Source of the DNA: Micromonospora sp. WMMA1363
GTDB taxonomy: Bacteria; Actinomycetota; Actinomycetes; Mycobacteriales; Micromonosporaceae
NCBI RefSeq assembly: GCF_030345795.1
Contig: NZ_JAUALB010000001.1
Span: forward strand, 2,227,001-2,291,000
DNA length: 64,000 nt
Direction of reading: 5' to 3'
The notes under the pieces were generated by a model. The model made no database searches. It was not told where the DNA came from and worked only from the letters and a program-made list of their open reading frames with translations. The translations under genes were made by a program, and so were the position numbers. Shown in pieces: positions 28,443 to 35,881 of this stretch. Numbering within the stretch: position 1 is the stretch's first letter; the number at the start of each line of letters is the position of its first letter.

Positions 28443-29021
28443 TCAGTCCGCAGTCGGATCCTCGCCCCGGTCCAGCGCGTCCCACGCCTCGGTGGTCCGC
28501 CGGCCGGTCACCTGGCCGCCCCACGACCGGGGTGCGGCCACGCTCCGGGCGGACCGCTCGTACCGGGCGCCCATCGCCGGCCACCGCCGGGCGCGCAGCG
28601 CGGTCAACAGCCCGCCCGCCATCGCAAGCAGGCCACCGACCAGGCACAGCAGCGGCCACTGTCGGCTGACCACCCCGTCGAAACCGGCGAGAGACCCGTA
28701 GCCGCCGCCAGCCGCCACCGCGCCCCCGAGCAGCACCAGCAAGACACCGAACAACCGCCGTAACCGCCCCCGGGTGGCCAGCACCGCGCCCCCACCGGCC
28801 AGCGCGACCAGGGCCAGCGCCGGCAACCAGGGGAGCAGGTCGGCCCCGGTTCGGCCGACGCGGACCGGCGGCAGCGGGGTGGGGCGCGGGGTCAGTTCCA
28901 CCGTCCAGGTGCGGGTCGCCGCCCACACCGCGAGGCCCGCGCCCGCCACGCAGAGCAGCACCGCGTACGTCAGTTCGCGCCGACCCGCCATGACCGGAGC
29001 CCCGGATTCGGGGCGGGTCAT
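28443..29021 (-). CDS. Trp-biosynthesis-associated membrane protein (TIGR02234 type)
   Basis: A 192-aa protein with four membrane segments at about residues 15-35, 60-80, 85-105 and 115-140. The motif RRELTYAVLLCVAGAGLAVWAATRTW and the C-terminal WDALDRGEDPT match the actinobacterial protein encoded between trpE and trpC (M. tuberculosis Rv1610 position). The location here, 49 nt downstream of trpE, is the same. Function is unknown; transport or a structural role near anthranilate synthase has been guessed for the family. The start may be the ATG at 29021 or 28991. Confidence 0.85.
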   Translation of the reverse strand: MTRPESGAPVMAGRRELTYAVLLCVAGAGLAVWAATRTWTVELTPRPTPLPPVRVGRTGADLLPWLPALALVALAGGGAVLATRGRLRRLFGVLLVLLGGAVAAGGGYGSLAGFDGVVSRQWPLLCLVGGLLAMAGGLLTALRARRWPAMGARYERSARSVAAPRSWGGQVTGRRTTEAWDALDRGEDPTAD

Positions 29022-29070
29022 CCAGCGCACCCGCCGCCGGGCAGCGCCGGCGGGCGGCTCACCACACCAC

Positions 29071-30624
29071 TCACCGGGCCGCCCGCAGCGTCTCCGCGGC
29101 GGCGATCGCGGCCAGCACGGCGGCAGCCTTGTTCCGCGTCTCCTGATCCTCGGCGGCCGGGTCGGAGTCAGCCACGACGCCCGCGCCGGCCTGTACGTAC
29201 GCCCGCCCGTCGCGGAGCAGCGCGGTGCGGATCGCGATCGCCATGTCGAGATCCCCGCCGAAGCCGAAGTAGCCCACCGTGCCGCCGTAGAGCCCCCGCC
29301 GGACCGGCTCCAGTTCCTCGATGATCTCCATGGCCCGCACCTTCGGAGCGCCGGAGAGCGTACCCGCCGGGAAGGTCGCGGCCAGCGCGTCGAACGCGGT
29401 GCAATCGTCCCGCAGCGCGCCGACGACGGTGGAGACGATGTGCATGACGTGGCTGTACCGCTCGATGGTGGCGAACTCGGGCACCTCGACGGTGCCCGGC
29501 CGGCAGACCCGGCCCAGGTCGTTGCGGCCCAGGTCGACCAGCATCACGTGCTCGGCCCGCTCCTTCGGGTCGGTGAGCAGCTCGGCGGCGAGCCGGCCGT
29601 CGGCCGCGGGGGTGCCGCCCCGGGGACGGGTGCCGGCGATGGGGTGCAGCAGGGCGCGCCGCTGCCCGTCGCCGTCGGCGGTGACCTTGAGGTGTGCCTC
29701 CGGAGACGAGCCGACGATGTCGAAGCCGTCGAAGCGCAGCAGGTACATGTACGGGCTGGGGTTGGTGGTTCGCAGCACCCGGTAGACGTCCAGCGGGTCG
29801 GCACGGGTCGGCCGCTCGAAGCGCTGCGCCAGCACGATCTGGAAGCACTCGCCGGCCCGGATCGCCTCCTTGGCCTCCTCAACCGCCTTCAGATACCCCC
29901 CCTCGGGGGTGCGGCAGAGCACGTCACCGGCGGGCACGCGATCGACTGTGGAAATCATCGGTGGGATCGGCCGGGACAGTGCGGTGGTCATCGCGTCGAG
30001 CCGGCCGACCGCTTGGTGGTACGCCGCGGCGACCGCCGCCGCCCGGTCCGGCTCATCCGGCGCCGGCAGGATCGCGTTGGCCACCAGGATCGCCGAGCCG
30101 TCGTAGTGGTCGAGCACCACCAGGTCGGTGGCGAGCATCATCCCCAGCTCGGGTATGCCGAGGTCGTCCTCGGCATACCCGGGTAGCCGCTCGAAGCGCC
30201 GGACCAGGTCGTACCCGAGATAGCCGACCATGCCCCCGGTCAGCGGCGGCAACCCGGCGTCGGCGTCGGCGGCCGGACCGGCCAGGGCCGCCACGGTCTC
30301 CCGGAGCACCGCGACCGGATCGCCGGTGGTGGGCAGTCCGGCGGGCGGCCGACCCGCCCAGACCGCGGCGCCGCCGCGCTCGGTCAGCGTGGCGACGCTG
30401 CGGACGCCGATGAACGAATACCGGGACCAGGCCAGGCCCGCCGAGCCGACGCCCTGCTCGGCGGACTCCAGCAGGAAGGTGCCCGGGCCGCCGCCGAGCT
30501 TGCGGTAGACACCGACCGGAGTCTCCGCGTCGGCGAGCAGCCGCCGGGTGACCGGGACGACCCGCCAGCGCGCAGCCAGCTCGGCGAAGGTCGCCGCGTC
30601 GGGGCTCACCGTACCGTCGGTCAT
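29071..30624 (-). CDS. trpE: anthranilate synthase component I
   Basis: This 517-aa enzyme converts chorismate to anthranilate using ammonia supplied by TrpG, which is not in the window. Start: ATG at 30624 ([20 protein letters not shown]) with AGG about 8 nt upstream. The N-terminal domain has the feedback-site LLESAEQG (Trp-binding LLES). Catalytic chorismate-binding motifs are PIAGTRPRGGTPAADGRLAAELL, HVMLVDLGRNDLGRV, FPAGTLSGAPKVRAMEII and IRTALLRDGRAYVQAGAGVVADSDP. The presence of LLES suggests normal tryptophan feedback inhibition. It follows hisI with a 42-codon ORF between them that overlaps both genes. Confidence 0.97.
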   Translation of the reverse strand: MTDGTVSPDAATFAELAARWRVVPVTRRLLADAETPVGVYRKLGGGPGTFLLESAEQGVGSAGLAWSRYSFIGVRSVATLTERGGAAVWAGRPPAGLPTTGDPVAVLRETVAALAGPAADADAGLPPLTGGMVGYLGYDLVRRFERLPGYAEDDLGIPELGMMLATDLVVLDHYDGSAILVANAILPAPDEPDRAAAVAAAYHQAVGRLDAMTTALSRPIPPMISTVDRVPAGDVLCRTPEGGYLKAVEEAKEAIRAGECFQIVLAQRFERPTRADPLDVYRVLRTTNPSPYMYLLRFDGFDIVGSSPEAHLKVTADGDGQRRALLHPIAGTRPRGGTPAADGRLAAELLTDPKERAEHVMLVDLGRNDLGRVCRPGTVEVPEFATIERYSHVMHIVSTVVGALRDDCTAFDALAATFPAGTLSGAPKVRAMEIIEELEPVRRGLYGGTVGYFGFGGDLDMAIAIRTALLRDGRAYVQAGAGVVADSDPAAEDQETRNKAAAVLAAIAAAETLRAAR

Positions 30625-30749
30625 GGCTGGACCTGCCTCTCGTCTCCAGGACCTGCTGCCCCGGTCAGGCCGAGCCGGCGTCCATCCGCCGTCCGGCCGA
30701 AGGGCGAAGACCGGCCAGCACGTGCGGAACGGACGCCGACCTCGCTCAC
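30621..30749 (-). CDS. 42-codon ORF overlapping hisI and trpE
   Basis: The GTG at 30749 overlaps the hisI stop (GTGA) and its TGA overlaps the trpE ATG (ATGA), so a ribosome could pass from hisI through it to trpE. The peptide begins [22 protein letters not shown] at third positions is about 70%, lower than in the real genes around it, so it may exist only as a coupling ORF or by chance. Confidence 0.25.
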   Translation of the reverse strand: MSEVGVRSARAGRSSPFGRTADGRRLGLTGAAGPGDERQVQP

Positions 30750-31177
30750 GGCACCTCGCCGCCGCTGACCGGCAGGTCGGTGTGGAAGCACGTGCGCTGC
30801 CCGGTGTGGCATGCCGGGCCGACCTGGTCGACGCTGACCAGTAGGGCATCGCCGTCGCAGTCGAGGGCGACCGACCGGACGTACTGGTGGTGGCCGGAGG
30901 TGGCGCCCTTGACCCAGTACTCGGCCCGGCTGCGGGACCAGTAGGTGGCCCGGCCGGTGGTCAGCGTGCGGTGCAGCGCCTCGTCGTCCATCCAGGCGAC
31001 CATCAGCACCTCGCCGGAATCGTGCTGACGGATCACGGCGGCGACCAGGCCGTCCGGCGTTCGCCGCAGCCGTGCGGCGATGACCGGGTCGAGGCGGGAC
31101 GGCCGAGCGGGGCCACCCGTCGGGTCCGGGCCGGGATGGGCGCCGGTGACGGGCGCGTCGGGTACGGGCACAGTCAT
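30746..31177 (-). CDS. hisI: phosphoribosyl-AMP cyclohydrolase
   Basis: A 143-aa enzyme that opens the purine ring of PR-AMP in histidine synthesis. Zn-binding and catalytic motifs are [20 protein letters not shown] and [10 protein letters not shown]. The N-terminal 30 residues are a Pro/Gly-rich extension. ATG at 31177 follows GGAG by 5 nt. Only the HisI domain is present; the HisE activity must be encoded elsewhere. It lies with trpE rather than with the other his genes at 47-55 kb. Confidence 0.95.
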   Translation of the reverse strand: MTVPVPDAPVTGAHPGPDPTGGPARPSRLDPVIAARLRRTPDGLVAAVIRQHDSGEVLMVAWMDDEALHRTLTTGRATYWSRSRAEYWVKGATSGHHQYVRSVALDCDGDALLVSVDQVGPACHTGQRTCFHTDLPVSGGEVP

Positions 31178-31359
31178 CCATTCTCCTGCACGCCGTGGGG
31201 GAACCGACGAGGGCTCCCGCCGTCGTCCGCGCCTGACGGCCGGAGCAGCCGCGCGGGACGGCCGTCCAGGCGGTCGGCGACCGCGCCGTCCGCCAAGGTT
31301 CGGACCATGCGGACCCGGTCGTCGGAGAGGCCCGGACCGGGTGACACAACGTGCGGCAC
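31174..31359 (-). CDS. putative 61-aa ORF upstream of hisI
   Basis: The open frame starts with GTG at 31359 and ends in a TGA that overlaps the hisI ATG. Third codon positions are strongly G/C-rich, which supports coding. The sequence ([20 protein letters not shown] within it) is charged, with no recognised family. There is no good Shine-Dalgarno before the GTG. It could be a small leader protein of the hisI-trpE transcript. Confidence 0.35.
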   Translation of the reverse strand: MPHVVSPGPGLSDDRVRMVRTLADGAVADRLDGRPARLLRPSGADDGGSPRRFPHGVQENG

Positions 31360-31481
31360 CGCGCCATCGTGCCGTACGTCCCATCAGAGCGCAATGTCCA
31401 GTGCATCCCTGTCGGTTGGTTCACACCGTGGTTGATCGATCCAGGTTCCGGAGGCCGTTTCGCCGCGGCGGCGATGGGCGC

Positions 31482-31531
31482 TTGCCAGCCCGGTCGAATC
31501 TCATCTAGCGTTGAGTTCATTAGTTGATGAG
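31482..31531 (+). promoter_or_regulatory. promoter and possible TetR operator for the ABC efflux operon
   Basis: TTGCCA (31482-31487) and TAGCGT (31506-31511), 18 bp apart, form a plausible -35/-10 pair. An AT-rich dyad, CTCATC (31500-31505) ... GATGAG (31526-31531), overlaps and follows the -10. The local AT content is far above the genome average. The TetR gene downstream of the transporter is the obvious candidate to bind here (inference). Confidence 0.5.
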
Positions 31532-31547
31532 TTTGGGGAGGTAAGCG

Positions 31548-32285
31548 ATGGAGGACGCCATCGCCGTCCGCGACCTGGTGGTGGACCGGGGCGGGCGGCG
31601 GGTGCTGTACGGGATCGGCGCGGCGGTGCCGCGCGGCACCGTCACCGGCCTGCTCGGCCCGAGCGGCAGCGGCAAGACCACCCTCATCCGGGCCGTGGTC
31701 GGAGTTCAGCTGATCGCGTCCGGCACGGTGACCGTGCTGGGACGTCCCGCCGGAAGCCCGGAGCTGCGCCGGCGGGTGGGCTACCTGACCCAGGCGCCGA
31801 GTGTGTACGCGGACCTGACCGTCCAGGAGAACGCCCGCTACTTCGCGGCCCTGCACGGGCGGCGACACACCGAGGCGGACCGGGCCGTCGCCGACGTCGG
31901 CCTGCAGGACGCGGCCAGCCAACTGGTCGGCACCCTCTCCGGTGGCCAGCGCAGCCGGGCATCGCTGGCCTGCGCCCTGGTGGGCGAGCCCGAACTGCTC
32001 GTGCTCGACGAACCGACCGTCGGGCAGGACCCCGTCCTGCGGGCCGAGCTGTGGGCCCGGTTCCATGCGTTGGCCGCCACCGGCACCACCCTGCTGGTCT
32101 CCAGCCACGTCATGGACGAGGCAGCCCGCTGCGACCGGCTGCTGCTGATCCGCGAGGGGCGGCTGATCGCCGACGACACCCCGGACGCGGTGCGCGCGGC
32201 GACCGGTGTCGACGACCTGGAGGAGGCGTTCCTGCGAATGATCCGCGCGAGCGAGGCCGGCCCGGCCGGACGGGAGGCGTCGTGA
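31548..32285 (+). CDS. ABC transporter ATP-binding protein (drug-efflux type)
   Basis: A 245-aa ATPase. Walker A GPSGSGKTT (about residue 38), Q-loop YLTQAPSVYADLTVQEN, signature LSGGQRSRASLACAL, Walker B LLVLDEPTVGQDP and H-loop SSHVMDEA are all intact. GGGGAGG lies 7 nt upstream of the ATG. The GTG of the permease overlaps the stop (GTGA). The DrrA/CcmA-like layout with an ABC-2 permease and a TetR regulator indicates drug or metabolite efflux. Confidence 0.95.
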   Translation: MEDAIAVRDLVVDRGGRRVLYGIGAAVPRGTVTGLLGPSGSGKTTLIRAVVGVQLIASGTVTVLGRPAGSPELRRRVGYLTQAPSVYADLTVQENARYFAALHGRRHTEADRAVADVGLQDAASQLVGTLSGGQRSRASLACALVGEPELLVLDEPTVGQDPVLRAELWARFHALAATGTTLLVSSHVMDEAARCDRLLLIREGRLIADDTPDAVRAATGVDDLEEAFLRMIRASEAGPAGREAS

Positions 32286-33037
32286 ACCCCCGGATCCTCG
32301 CGGCCACCACCGGCCGCATCCTGCGCCAACTGCGCCACGACCCGCGTACGGTGGCGCTGCTCGTGGTCGTGCCCGCGGTGCTGCTCGCCCTGATCTACTA
32401 CATGTTCGTCGACCAGCCGTCGCCGCCGGGCCAGCCGTCGTCCTTCGACCGGATCGCGCTGGTGATGCTGGGGTTCTTCCCGTTCATCATCATGTTCCTG
32501 GTGACCAGCATCGCGATGCTCCGCGAGCGCACCACCGGCACGCTGGAACGTCTGCTCACCACCCCGCTCGGCAAGCTCGACCTGCTCTTCGCTTACGGCA
32601 TCGCGTTCGGTCTGGCCGGTGTCGTGCAGGCGGCGGTGGCGGCGGCCGTGGCGTACTGGCTGTTCGACCTCGACACCGCCGGCAGCAGCGGACTGGTCAT
32701 CCTCATCGCGGCCGTCAACGCGGTGCTCGCCGTCGCGCTCGGGCTGTTCTGCAGCGCGTTCGCCCGCACCGAGTTCCAGGCCGTACAGTTCATGCCGGTC
32801 GTGGTGGCCCCGCAACTGCTGCTCTGCGGCCTCTTCGTACCCCGGGACGAGATGGCCGGCTGGCTCCAGGCGGTCAGCGACGTGCTGCCCCTGTCGTACG
32901 CGGTAGAGGCGTTGCAGGAGGTCGGCGTCAACGCCGAGCCGACCGGCACGATGTGGCGTGACCTGGTGATCGTTGCCGGTGCCGCGGTCCTGGCACTGGT
33001 GCTCGCCGCGGCCACCCTGCGCCGACGCGGCGGCTGA
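32282..33037 (+). CDS. ABC-2 type permease
   Basis: A 251-aa membrane protein, GTG start at 32282 overlapping the ATPase gene. Six hydrophobic segments are visible, at about residues 20-40, 60-80, 105-130, 140-160, 170-190 and 225-245. The LRERTTGTLERLLTTPLGKLDLLFAYGIAF motif is characteristic of ABC-2 efflux permeases. It forms the membrane half of the exporter with the preceding ATPase. The substrate is unknown. Confidence 0.94.
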   Translation: MNPRILAATTGRILRQLRHDPRTVALLVVVPAVLLALIYYMFVDQPSPPGQPSSFDRIALVMLGFFPFIIMFLVTSIAMLRERTTGTLERLLTTPLGKLDLLFAYGIAFGLAGVVQAAVAAAVAYWLFDLDTAGSSGLVILIAAVNAVLAVALGLFCSAFARTEFQAVQFMPVVVAPQLLLCGLFVPRDEMAGWLQAVSDVLPLSYAVEALQEVGVNAEPTGTMWRDLVIVAGAAVLALVLAAATLRRRGG

Positions 33038-33120
33038 GCGGGGCGGAGCGTCACCCGGGCGGCAGCGGGCCGACGACGGGGCGGCGACGGGGCGGACCGC
33101 ACGGAGAGCGAAGGGTGGCG

Positions 33121-33744
33121 ATGGCGCGACGGACCGGACGACGACCCGGTAACCCGGACACCCGCGAGACGATCCTCGCGGCGGCACGGACAGCGTTCGC
33201 CGACCGCGGCTACGACGCGGCCTCGATCCGCGCCATCGCCACCGCGGCCGGAGTGGACCCGGCGCTGGTACACCACTACTTCGGCAGCAAGGACAAGCTC
33301 TTCCTCGCCGCGATGAACGCGCCGGCCGACCCGGGCGTGCTGGTCCCGGCCGTCATCACCGGCGACCCGGACCGGATCGGCGAACGGTTGGTGCGCACCT
33401 TCCTCAGGGTGTGGGACGCGCCGAGCGGCGCGGCGGCGGTGGCGCTGCTGCGTTCGGCGGTGAGCAACGAGTGGACCGCCAGACTGCTCCGGGAGTTCCT
33501 GACCACACAGGTGCTGCGCCGGGTGCTGGAACACCTCGACATCCCCCCGGCGGAGCTGTCCCTGCGCGGGGCGCTGGTGGCCAGCCAGCTCATCGGGCTG
33601 GCCATGACCCGGTACGTGGTCCGGCTGGAGCCGGTCGCCTCGGCGCCGCCGGAGACGCTGGTCGCCACGGTGGGGCCCACCGTCCAGCGGTACCTCACCG
33701 CACCGCTGGCGGGTAAGGAGGGGCCTCTTGTCAACGCCTCGTGA
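33121..33744 (+). CDS. TetR family transcriptional regulator
   Basis: A 207-aa regulator. The helix-turn-helix lies in residues about 15-60 (ILAAARTAFADRGYDAASIRAIATAAGVDPALVHHYFGSKDKLF). The C-terminal ligand domain is typical of TetR_C_17-like repressors in actinobacteria. The ATG at 33121 is preferred; a GTG at 33115 adds two residues. It is 83 nt downstream of the ABC-2 permease in the same direction and probably represses that operon. Confidence 0.93.
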   Translation: MARRTGRRPGNPDTRETILAAARTAFADRGYDAASIRAIATAAGVDPALVHHYFGSKDKLFLAAMNAPADPGVLVPAVITGDPDRIGERLVRTFLRVWDAPSGAAAVALLRSAVSNEWTARLLREFLTTQVLRRVLEHLDIPPAELSLRGALVASQLIGLAMTRYVVRLEPVASAPPETLVATVGPTVQRYLTAPLAGKEGPLVNAS

Positions 33745-33916
33745 GTGACGGGGTCCCCGCCCAGCTGGCCGATCGAACGCCGTGCCGGGCGCCGGCCACC
33801 GGCGGCAGGTCGAGCACGATCGCCACGTCGGAGCCATCGGTCAGCCGCAACGCAGCGGCGCGGTCGCTGACAACCGGCACCGGCAGCAACACCCTGCCAC
33901 GCCTACCAGCAGGCAC
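33731..33916 (-). CDS. putative small protein, 61 aa
   Basis: A minus-strand frame from GTG 33916 with strong G/C third positions. The translated core is VLLPVPVVSDRAAALRLTDG followed by SDVAIVLDLPP. It overlaps the convergent tetR 3' end by 14 bp. There is no clear Shine-Dalgarno and no recognised family. It may be a real small gene or the chance 3' extension of the frame antisense to the ABC gene upstream. Confidence 0.3.
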   Translation of the reverse strand: MPAGRRGRVLLPVPVVSDRAAALRLTDGSDVAIVLDLPPVAGARHGVRSASWAGTPSLTRR

Positions 33917-33954
33917 CCAGTTACGTGGAATACCAGCAGCACCCCCGGCCACGC

Positions 33955-35733
33955 CTACCTGGTCTGCTCCAACCAGGAGGCGTAGAGCAGCCCGTACACC
34001 GACTCGGGGTCGCGGACCAGCTCCTCGTGCGGGCCGCGCTGCACGATTCGGCCCCGATCCACCACGATCACCTCGTCGGCGGCCTGCGCGGTGGAGAGCC
34101 GGTGCGCGATGGCGAGCGTGGTCCGGCCCCGGGTCACCGCGTCCAACGTCCGTTGCAGCCGTACCTCGGTGGCCGGATCGACCGCGCTGGTAGCCTCGTC
34201 GAGCACCAACAGGTCCGGGTCCGCGACGTACGCCCGGGCCAGCGCGACCAGCTGACGCTCGCCGACGCTCAGCGCCTCGCCGCGCTCCCCCACCGGCGTG
34301 TGAAGGCCGGCCGGCAGCCCGTCCAACCAGTCGACCAACCCCAACTCGGTGAACGCGGCGACCAACTGCTCGTCGGTCAGTTCCGGGCGGGCGAAGCGGA
34401 CGTTCTCCGCGACCGTGGCGTCGAACAGGAACCCGTCCTGCGGCACCATCACCACCCGCGAGCGCAGCGAGGCGAACCGCACCTGCCGCAGCGGCACCCC
34501 GGAGAGCAGCACAGCCCCCTCGGTCGGGTCCATCAGGCGGGTGAGCAGCTTCGCGAACGTGGTCTTGCCGCTGCCGGTCTCGCCGACCACCGCCACCCGG
34601 CTCTTCGCCGGGATTTCCACGTCGATGGCGTGCAACACCGGCGCCCCACCCGGGTACGTGAACCCGACACCGGCGAAGCGGATGTCCAGCGGGCCCGCTG
34701 GCAGGTCCCGCCCCTGCTCGGCCGGGTCGGCGACGTCCGGCGCGACATCCAGCACATCGAGCACCCGACGCCAGCCGGCGATCGCGTTCTGCGCCTCGTT
34801 GAGCACCTCGGTGGCGATCTGCACCGGCTGGATGAAGAGGGTGACCAGGAACAGGAACGCGGTCACCTCGCCGATGCTGAGCGTACGATCGGCACCGAGC
34901 AGCACCCCGAGCACCACCACGCCGGCCAGGGCCAGCCCCGCCGCGATCTCCCCGGTCGAGCTGCCCAGGACGCTGATTCGGATGGCCCGCTGCTGAGCTC
35001 GCCGCTGGTTGTCGATCGCGTCGTCGAGCCGCCCGGCGGTCCGCCCGGCGATCCCGTACGCCCGGATCACCGGCGCGCCCACCACACTCTCGGCGATCAC
35101 GCCGAGCAGCGTGCCCGTGCGCTGCCGCACCACTGCGTACGCCCCGGCGAGGCGCCGCTGGAGGCCTCGGATCACGAACACCGCCGGGCCGAAGGCGGCG
35201 AACACCACCAAGGTCAGCTGCCAGGAGTACGCGAGCATGACGGCCGTGGTCACCACCAGCTGGCCGAGGTTGATCAGAAGGATCACGCCGCCCCACTGGA
35301 GGAACTGGGTGATCTGGTCGACGTCACTGGTCACCCGGGAGACCAGCGAGCCCCGCCGCTCGGACTGCTGGTGCAGCATCGACAGGTCGTGCACGTGCCG
35401 GAAGGCCCGCACCCGCACATTGGCCAGCGCGGTCTCGCTGACCGTGAACAGCCGGCGCATCATCAGATAGCCGCAGGTGGTGGTCACGGCGAGCACCGCG
35501 GTGGTGACGGCCACGACCGTCCACACCACGCCCAGCCGGAGACCGCCGGCGATGCCGTTGTCGATGCCCTGCTGCACCGCTACCGGCACGGCCGCCCGGC
35601 CGACCATGTAGACGAGGGCCAGACCGAGCGTGCCGGTCAGGCCGACCCGCAGCTCCGGGGAGAGCGCGAGACCGCGACGCAGCGTCCGCCAGGTTGACTC
35701 GGTCGCGTCCGGCGCCTCCAGCGCTGCGCTCAC
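33955..35733 (-). CDS. ABC exporter half-transporter, canonical Walker B subunit
   Basis: A 592-aa protein with an N-terminal six-helix exporter domain (residues about 30-320) and a C-terminal ATPase. Walker A is GETGSGKTT and Walker B is LLVLDEATSAVD with the catalytic Glu present. The signature is LSVGERQ instead of LSGGQ, thus degenerate. The partner encoded upstream has the opposite pattern, so the two should form a heterodimer with one active ATP site. The GTG at 35733 is the last start of the tandem 56-bp repeat array, and its Shine-Dalgarno (GGGGAG, 4 nt upstream) comes from the repeat. Substrate unknown. Confidence 0.94.
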   Translation of the reverse strand: MSAALEAPDATESTWRTLRRGLALSPELRVGLTGTLGLALVYMVGRAAVPVAVQQGIDNGIAGGLRLGVVWTVVAVTTAVLAVTTTCGYLMMRRLFTVSETALANVRVRAFRHVHDLSMLHQQSERRGSLVSRVTSDVDQITQFLQWGGVILLINLGQLVVTTAVMLAYSWQLTLVVFAAFGPAVFVIRGLQRRLAGAYAVVRQRTGTLLGVIAESVVGAPVIRAYGIAGRTAGRLDDAIDNQRRAQQRAIRISVLGSSTGEIAAGLALAGVVVLGVLLGADRTLSIGEVTAFLFLVTLFIQPVQIATEVLNEAQNAIAGWRRVLDVLDVAPDVADPAEQGRDLPAGPLDIRFAGVGFTYPGGAPVLHAIDVEIPAKSRVAVVGETGSGKTTFAKLLTRLMDPTEGAVLLSGVPLRQVRFASLRSRVVMVPQDGFLFDATVAENVRFARPELTDEQLVAAFTELGLVDWLDGLPAGLHTPVGERGEALSVGERQLVALARAYVADPDLLVLDEATSAVDPATEVRLQRTLDAVTRGRTTLAIAHRLSTAQAADEVIVVDRGRIVQRGPHEELVRDPESVYGLLYASWLEQTR

Positions 35734-35880
35734 CGGGCTCCCCTTTCGTTCGCGCCCGCGGGGCTCGCAAGCTCGCTCCTCGCGCTCACCGGGCTCCCCT
35801 TTCGTTCGCGCCCGCGGGGCTCGCAAGCTCGCTCCTCGCGCTCACCGGGCTCCCCTTTTCGTTCGCGCCCGCGGGGCTCG
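35731..35880 (-). repeat. tandem 56-bp repeat array with coupled mini-ORFs
   Basis: Two full 56-bp units (35731-35786, 35787-35842) are identical; a third (35843-35880) is truncated and has one extra T. On the minus strand each unit reads GTG AGC GCG AGG AGC ..., ends with AAAGGGGAGCCCG, and encodes MSARSELASPAGANERGAR then TGA. The TGA overlaps the next unit's GTG (GTGA). The chain runs from 35845 to 35789 to the ABC gene start at 35733. A related copy lies at 52786-52832. Confidence 0.85.
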
Positions 35881-35881
35881 A

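Noticed and set aside
33925..35697. 590-codon plus-strand frame opposite the ABC exporter
   Set aside because: Antisense shadow: the exporter frame has Walker A, signature and Walker B.
35731..35880. Tandem repeat considered as a CRISPR array
   Set aside because: Units are directly adjacent with no unique spacers and there are no cas genes.
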